A DNA stretch of 64,000 nt from Caballeronia arationis (lineage in GTDB: Bacteria > Pseudomonadota > Gammaproteobacteria > Burkholderiales > Burkholderiaceae), in the NCBI RefSeq assembly GCF_001544975.2, contig NZ_FCOG02000003.1, positions 165,521 to 229,520 on the forward strand, read 5' to 3'. Below the pieces are notes generated by a model. That model saw nothing but the letters and a program-made list of their open reading frames with translations, searched no databases and was not told the origin of the DNA. Position numbers and translations under genes: made by a program. Below, in pieces: positions 61,357-64,000 of the stretch; position 1 is the first letter of the stretch, and each line of letters starts with the position of its first letter.

Positions 61357-62159
61357 TGGACGACAAGCCGGCTTCGCCTGTCGACAAGAATCCGTGGGAC
61401 ACGCTGCGCCGCTTCACGAACGCGCGCATCGCGCTGGGGCGCGCGGGCAGCAGCCTGCCGACCGCGCCGCTGCTCGCGTTCAATCTCTCCCACGCGCAGG
61501 CGCGCGACGCGGTGCATCAGCCGCTCGACACCGCCGCGCTGCACGACGCCCTGCGCGCCGCGGGCTTCGATACGCTCGACGCCGCGAGCGCGGCGCCCGA
61601 TCGCGATCATTATCTGCGCCGGCCCGATCTCGGCAGGACGCTCAGCGAGGAAAGCGCGGCGGCGCTCGCCGCTCACGGGAAAGCGCTGCACGAGGCGCCG
61701 GATGTCGTGTTCGTCGTCGCCGATGGTCTTTCCGCCTACGCAGCCGCACGGCACGCCACGCCGTTCCTCGATGCGTTGCGCCCTGCTCTCGATGGCTGGA
61801 AGGTCGGCACGACCGTCGTCGCGACGCAAGCGCGCGTCGCGCTCGGCGACGGTATCGGTGAGCTTTTACGGGCGCGCATCGTCGTGGTGCTGATCGGCGA
61901 GCGGCCGGGCCTCAGTTCTCCCGACAGTCTCGGCATCTACCTGACCTGGGAGCCGCGCATCGGACGCAGCGACGCCGAACGCAACTGCATTTCGAACGTG
62001 CGTCCCGAAGGGCTCGCGTATGCGCCCGCCGCGTTCAAGCTGCGCTACCTGCTCAACGAAGCACGCCGCCTGAAGCTGACGGGCGTCGGCCTGAAGGACG
62101 ACAGCGATACGCTGCTGGCGGCGTCCGCGAAATCGGGCGGAGCGATCGATTCGCAATGA
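61356..62159 (+). CDS. eutC: Ethanolamine ammonia-lyase small subunit
   Basis: 267 residues from ATG 61356 (GTG 61353 is an alternative). Features: NPWDTLRRFTNARIALGRAG, FNLSHAQARDAVHQPL, FVVADGLSAYA, VVLIGERPGLSSPDSLGIYLTWEP and ERNCISNVRPEGL. It closes the B12 site on EutB. The start codon overlaps the eutB stop. Complete. Confidence 0.95.
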   Translation: MDDKPASPVDKNPWDTLRRFTNARIALGRAGSSLPTAPLLAFNLSHAQARDAVHQPLDTAALHDALRAAGFDTLDAASAAPDRDHYLRRPDLGRTLSEESAAALAAHGKALHEAPDVVFVVADGLSAYAAARHATPFLDALRPALDGWKVGTTVVATQARVALGDGIGELLRARIVVVLIGERPGLSSPDSLGIYLTWEPRIGRSDAERNCISNVRPEGLAYAPAAFKLRYLLNEARRLKLTGVGLKDDSDTLLAASAKSGGAIDSQ

Positions 62160-62233
62160 AAGCGCGTCGATTTGCGCGATTTTTTGGCGGGCTATAGTCG
62201 AGCATCCAGCGCCTCCCCGACCCGCAGCCCGCC

Positions 62234-63247
62234 ATGAGCTCTCCCAACGAACTTAGCGCGCAGGACACCGCCTGGAGCGGCCCGTTCTGCGTCGAGCGCC
62301 GCGTCGCCCACGACGCGAACGACCAGGCGCGCGCGATCGCCGGATGGACGCAGGAGTACGACCAGTTGACGCCCGGCGCCTTCGAGGGCGCGCTCACCGA
62401 ACTGTGTCTGGACCACATCCACCTGTTCGCCGAGAGCACGAGCCACGCGCTGCGCCAGACTTGCGAAGTGCGTCCCGACGCCTACTGGTTCGGCATTCCC
62501 GCCGACGACATCGATTGCGGCAGGATCGGCGCGCGCGCCATCGCCGCCGATGCGTTTGCGTTCAAGCCCGGCAGCGTCGAATTCGAACTCGTGACGCCCG
62601 CGCGTTATCGCATCTTCGGCATCGTGGTGAAGGGGTCGGTGTTGCGGCGGCACGCAGCGGAAGTCGAGCACATGTCGGCGAGCGACCTGCTTTTCGCCGA
62701 CGACAGCGTGTCCGTCGGCGGTACGCAGAAGGCGCGCCTGTGCGCCGCACTCGACACGATTCTCTCCGACGCCCCGCATGCGTCGATACCGCTGCCGCCC
62801 GTGGCTCGCGAGAACCTCCAGTCGCAGATTCTCGCTTCGTTGTTCGATCTGTGCGCGAGCGGCCGCGCCCATTCCGGGGCATTGCATTCGAAGCCGCATC
62901 GCAAGTGGATCGTCGAAGCGGCGCGCGCGTATGTGCTGGAACATCGCGACAGGCCGGTCGCCGTGCCCGAGTTGTGCGCACAACTGCGCGCAAGCCGGCG
63001 CCTCTTGCAATACTGTTTTCAGGAGTTTTATGGCATGACGCCGGTCGCATATCTGCGCGCGATCCGATTGAATGGCGTACGGCGCGCGTTGCGTGCGGCA
63101 TCCTGGGAGAACGCCGTCAGCGTGCAGGATGTCGCTGCGGCGTGGGGCTTCTGGCATCTGAGCCAGTTTTCTGCGGACTATCGAAAGCTGTTCGGCGTGA
63201 GGCCGTCGGATACGCTGCGCGAGGCCATCGGCCTGCGCGCAGCGTAG
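62234..63247 (+). CDS. eutR: AraC-family regulator, EutR-like
   Basis: 337 residues. N-terminal sensing region without recognisable domain; C-terminal double HTH (~230-335): ARAYVLEHRDRPVAVPELCAQLRASRRLLQYCFQEFYGMTPVAYLRAIRLNGVRRALR, then VQDVAAAWGFWHLSQFSADYRKLFGVRPS. 74 bp after eutC on the same strand. EutR of enterics activates the eut operon with ethanolamine and B12, and the position supports the same job here. Confidence 0.88.
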   Translation: MSSPNELSAQDTAWSGPFCVERRVAHDANDQARAIAGWTQEYDQLTPGAFEGALTELCLDHIHLFAESTSHALRQTCEVRPDAYWFGIPADDIDCGRIGARAIAADAFAFKPGSVEFELVTPARYRIFGIVVKGSVLRRHAAEVEHMSASDLLFADDSVSVGGTQKARLCAALDTILSDAPHASIPLPPVARENLQSQILASLFDLCASGRAHSGALHSKPHRKWIVEAARAYVLEHRDRPVAVPELCAQLRASRRLLQYCFQEFYGMTPVAYLRAIRLNGVRRALRAASWENAVSVQDVAAAWGFWHLSQFSADYRKLFGVRPSDTLREAIGLRAA

Positions 63248-63256
63248 CGACTTCGA

Positions 63257-63430
63257 CTACAGCACGAGCGACCCCGCCGAAATCGCGACGATCAGGAAGA
63301 TCACGAACAGAATGAGGAAGATGAAGAAACAGATCTTCGCGATGCCGGCGGCGCCCGACGACACGCGTCCAAAACCGAAAAAGCCGGCAATCACCGAAAT
63401 GACCGCGAAGAGAATGGCGAGCTTGAACAT
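63257..63430 (-). CDS. DUF1328 (YtjA-type) small membrane protein
   Basis: 57 residues from ATG 63430. Two helices: LAILFAVISVIAGFFGFG with the family-typical Gly-Phe turn, and GIAKICFFIFLILFVIFLIVA. The family is widespread in proteobacteria and stress-inducible; its molecular role is unknown. Convergent with the eutR gene, 9 bp apart. Confidence 0.9.
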   Translation of the reverse strand: MFKLAILFAVISVIAGFFGFGRVSSGAAGIAKICFFIFLILFVIFLIVAISAGSLVL

Positions 63431-63485
63431 GACTGATCCGTTCTTTTGATTGAAGTGGGATCGTTCAAGCAAGGGTTGTTCCCGT

Positions 63486-63923
63486 TCAGCGCGTGCACGC
63501 CAGCGAATACTTCAGGCCCTCAGCGAGCAGCGCGCTCCAGACCGCCCACGTGTGCCCGCCGTCGATGATCCGCAATTCGGCCGGCTGTTTCGCCTCGCGC
63601 AGATGCGTGTACAGCAGCGATGCTTCGGCCTGGATGCGCAGGTCGTCGTCGCCGGCTGCGATGAACATCGGCACGCGCAGGCCACGGCTCATATACGTCT
63701 GCCACTGCGCCGGATAATTCAGCGCGCGCCAGACCAGCGGATCGAATTGCCGGTCGCCGAACACGCCGACATAGCGCGCCGCCGATCCGGCCGGCGGCGC
63801 GCCCGCATAAATGGCCGGACCGAGCAGCATCGCGCCGCAGAAAAGCTCCGGACGTGTCATCGCGTAACGCAGCGCGCCGAAACCGCCCATCGATACCCCG
63901 CCGATCACCCGCCCCTCGCGGCC
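63486..63923 (-). pseudogene. Alpha/beta-hydrolase (esterase) gene truncated by an insertion sequence
   Basis: The C-terminal ~145 residues of an esterase-D/S-formylglutathione-hydrolase-like fold. The nucleophile elbow GVSMGGFGALR, Asp region AAGDDDLRI and His in DGGHTWAVW are all present. The frame is open upstream (GREGRVIGG) but meets the insertion-sequence end at about 63924, exactly where the normal fold needs another ~150 residues. The remainder, if still present, lies beyond the right edge. The GTG at 63908 is inside the fold and not a real start. Confidence 0.65.
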
Positions 63924-64000
63924 TAATGCCGTTCAGTTAATGTTCTTTTTGAGGTATCGAACGGTGTAGCGTTTAGGGCGGGATTTGACGACTCGGTCGC
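63924..64000 (-). mobile_element. Left end of an IS4-type insertion sequence with transposase C-terminus
   Basis: TAATGCCGTTCAGTTAATG at 63924-63942 looks like the terminal inverted repeat of IS4-like elements (ends ...AACTGAACGGCATTA). On the minus strand the frame enters from the right edge as DRVVKSRPKRYTVRYLKKNI and stops at TGA 63935-63933; the KSRPKRY motif is typical of the C-terminus of IS4-family DDE transposases. The IS interrupts the esterase gene. Its full length, the other end and target duplication are outside the window. Family assignment rests on memory of the repeat and motif. Confidence 0.55.

Noticed and set aside
61353..61358. GTG at 61353 as eutC start
   Set aside because: The ATG at 61356 gives the usual one-base overlap with eutB; one extra Met would not matter, so the ATG was kept.

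Overview
The window is 64 kb of GC-rich chromosomal DNA with dense, strongly biased codon use. It reads as a Burkholderiaceae genome of the Paraburkholderia/Caballeronia type. Supporting evidence includes a DUF4148 signal-peptide protein, an XFP phosphoketolase, many aromatic and organic-acid catabolic cassettes each with its own LysR, IclR or MarR regulator, a cyanide-insensitive bd-type oxidase, and eutBC without a microcompartment. This assignment is inferred from gene content; no rRNA or other marker gene is present. I found no tRNA, rRNA, CRISPR array or prophage.

Layout. 1-9.2 kb: the end of an FGE-fold protein, a membrane-anchored Ser/Thr kinase, three small genes with an identical-length 26-residue double-glycine leader (the first two behind a sigma54-type promoter), and an lhr helicase gene cut by an in-frame amber codon. 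9.5-13.3 kb: phosphoketolase and an anion:cation symporter. 13.4-16.6 kb: HMG-CoA-lyase-like enzyme, class III CoA-transferase and a LysR regulator, probably one organic-acid pathway with the transporter. 16.7-20.4 kb: thioesterase, DUF4148 protein, a membrane protein, an RHH regulator with a PHB-depolymerase-like esterase, and a 65-residue orphan. 20.7-24.2 kb: lysine/pipecolate catabolism (amaA/amaB-like) with a divergent XRE-cupin regulator.

24.2-37.7 kb is the most interesting metabolic block. It holds two tandem 3-ketosteroid-dehydrogenase-like flavoproteins, a NIPSNAP protein, a TIM-barrel isomerase/dehydratase-like enzyme, an epimerase/dehydrogenase and two non-canonical shikimate-dehydrogenase-like enzymes, an MHS transporter and two IclR regulators, interrupted by a nikR/nickel permease pair. 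Two separate operator families can be read by eye. TGGAATA-type palindromes mark the first half. Tandem PcaR-like boxes 21 bp apart mark the second half. I infer a pathway that oxidises an alicyclic acid towards a hydroxybenzoate or protocatechuate.

37.7-52 kb: a MarR/DHA2 efflux pair, an astE-like gene remnant, a Ca2+/H+ antiporter, a GAF-GGDEF cyclase, a sugar-acid cassette (transporter, SDR, FAH hydrolase, LysR), OsmC, a DadA-like oxidase, a FrnE/DsbA-like protein, a PilZ protein and a flavin monooxygenase. 52-64 kb: a YpfJ zinc protease, cioAB plus a DUF2474 small subunit, a YraQ-type permease, the tRNA 2-selenouridine synthase, the ethanolamine cassette (eat-eutB-eutC-eutR), a DUF1328 peptide, and an esterase gene severed by an insertion sequence whose transposase C-terminus runs off the right edge.
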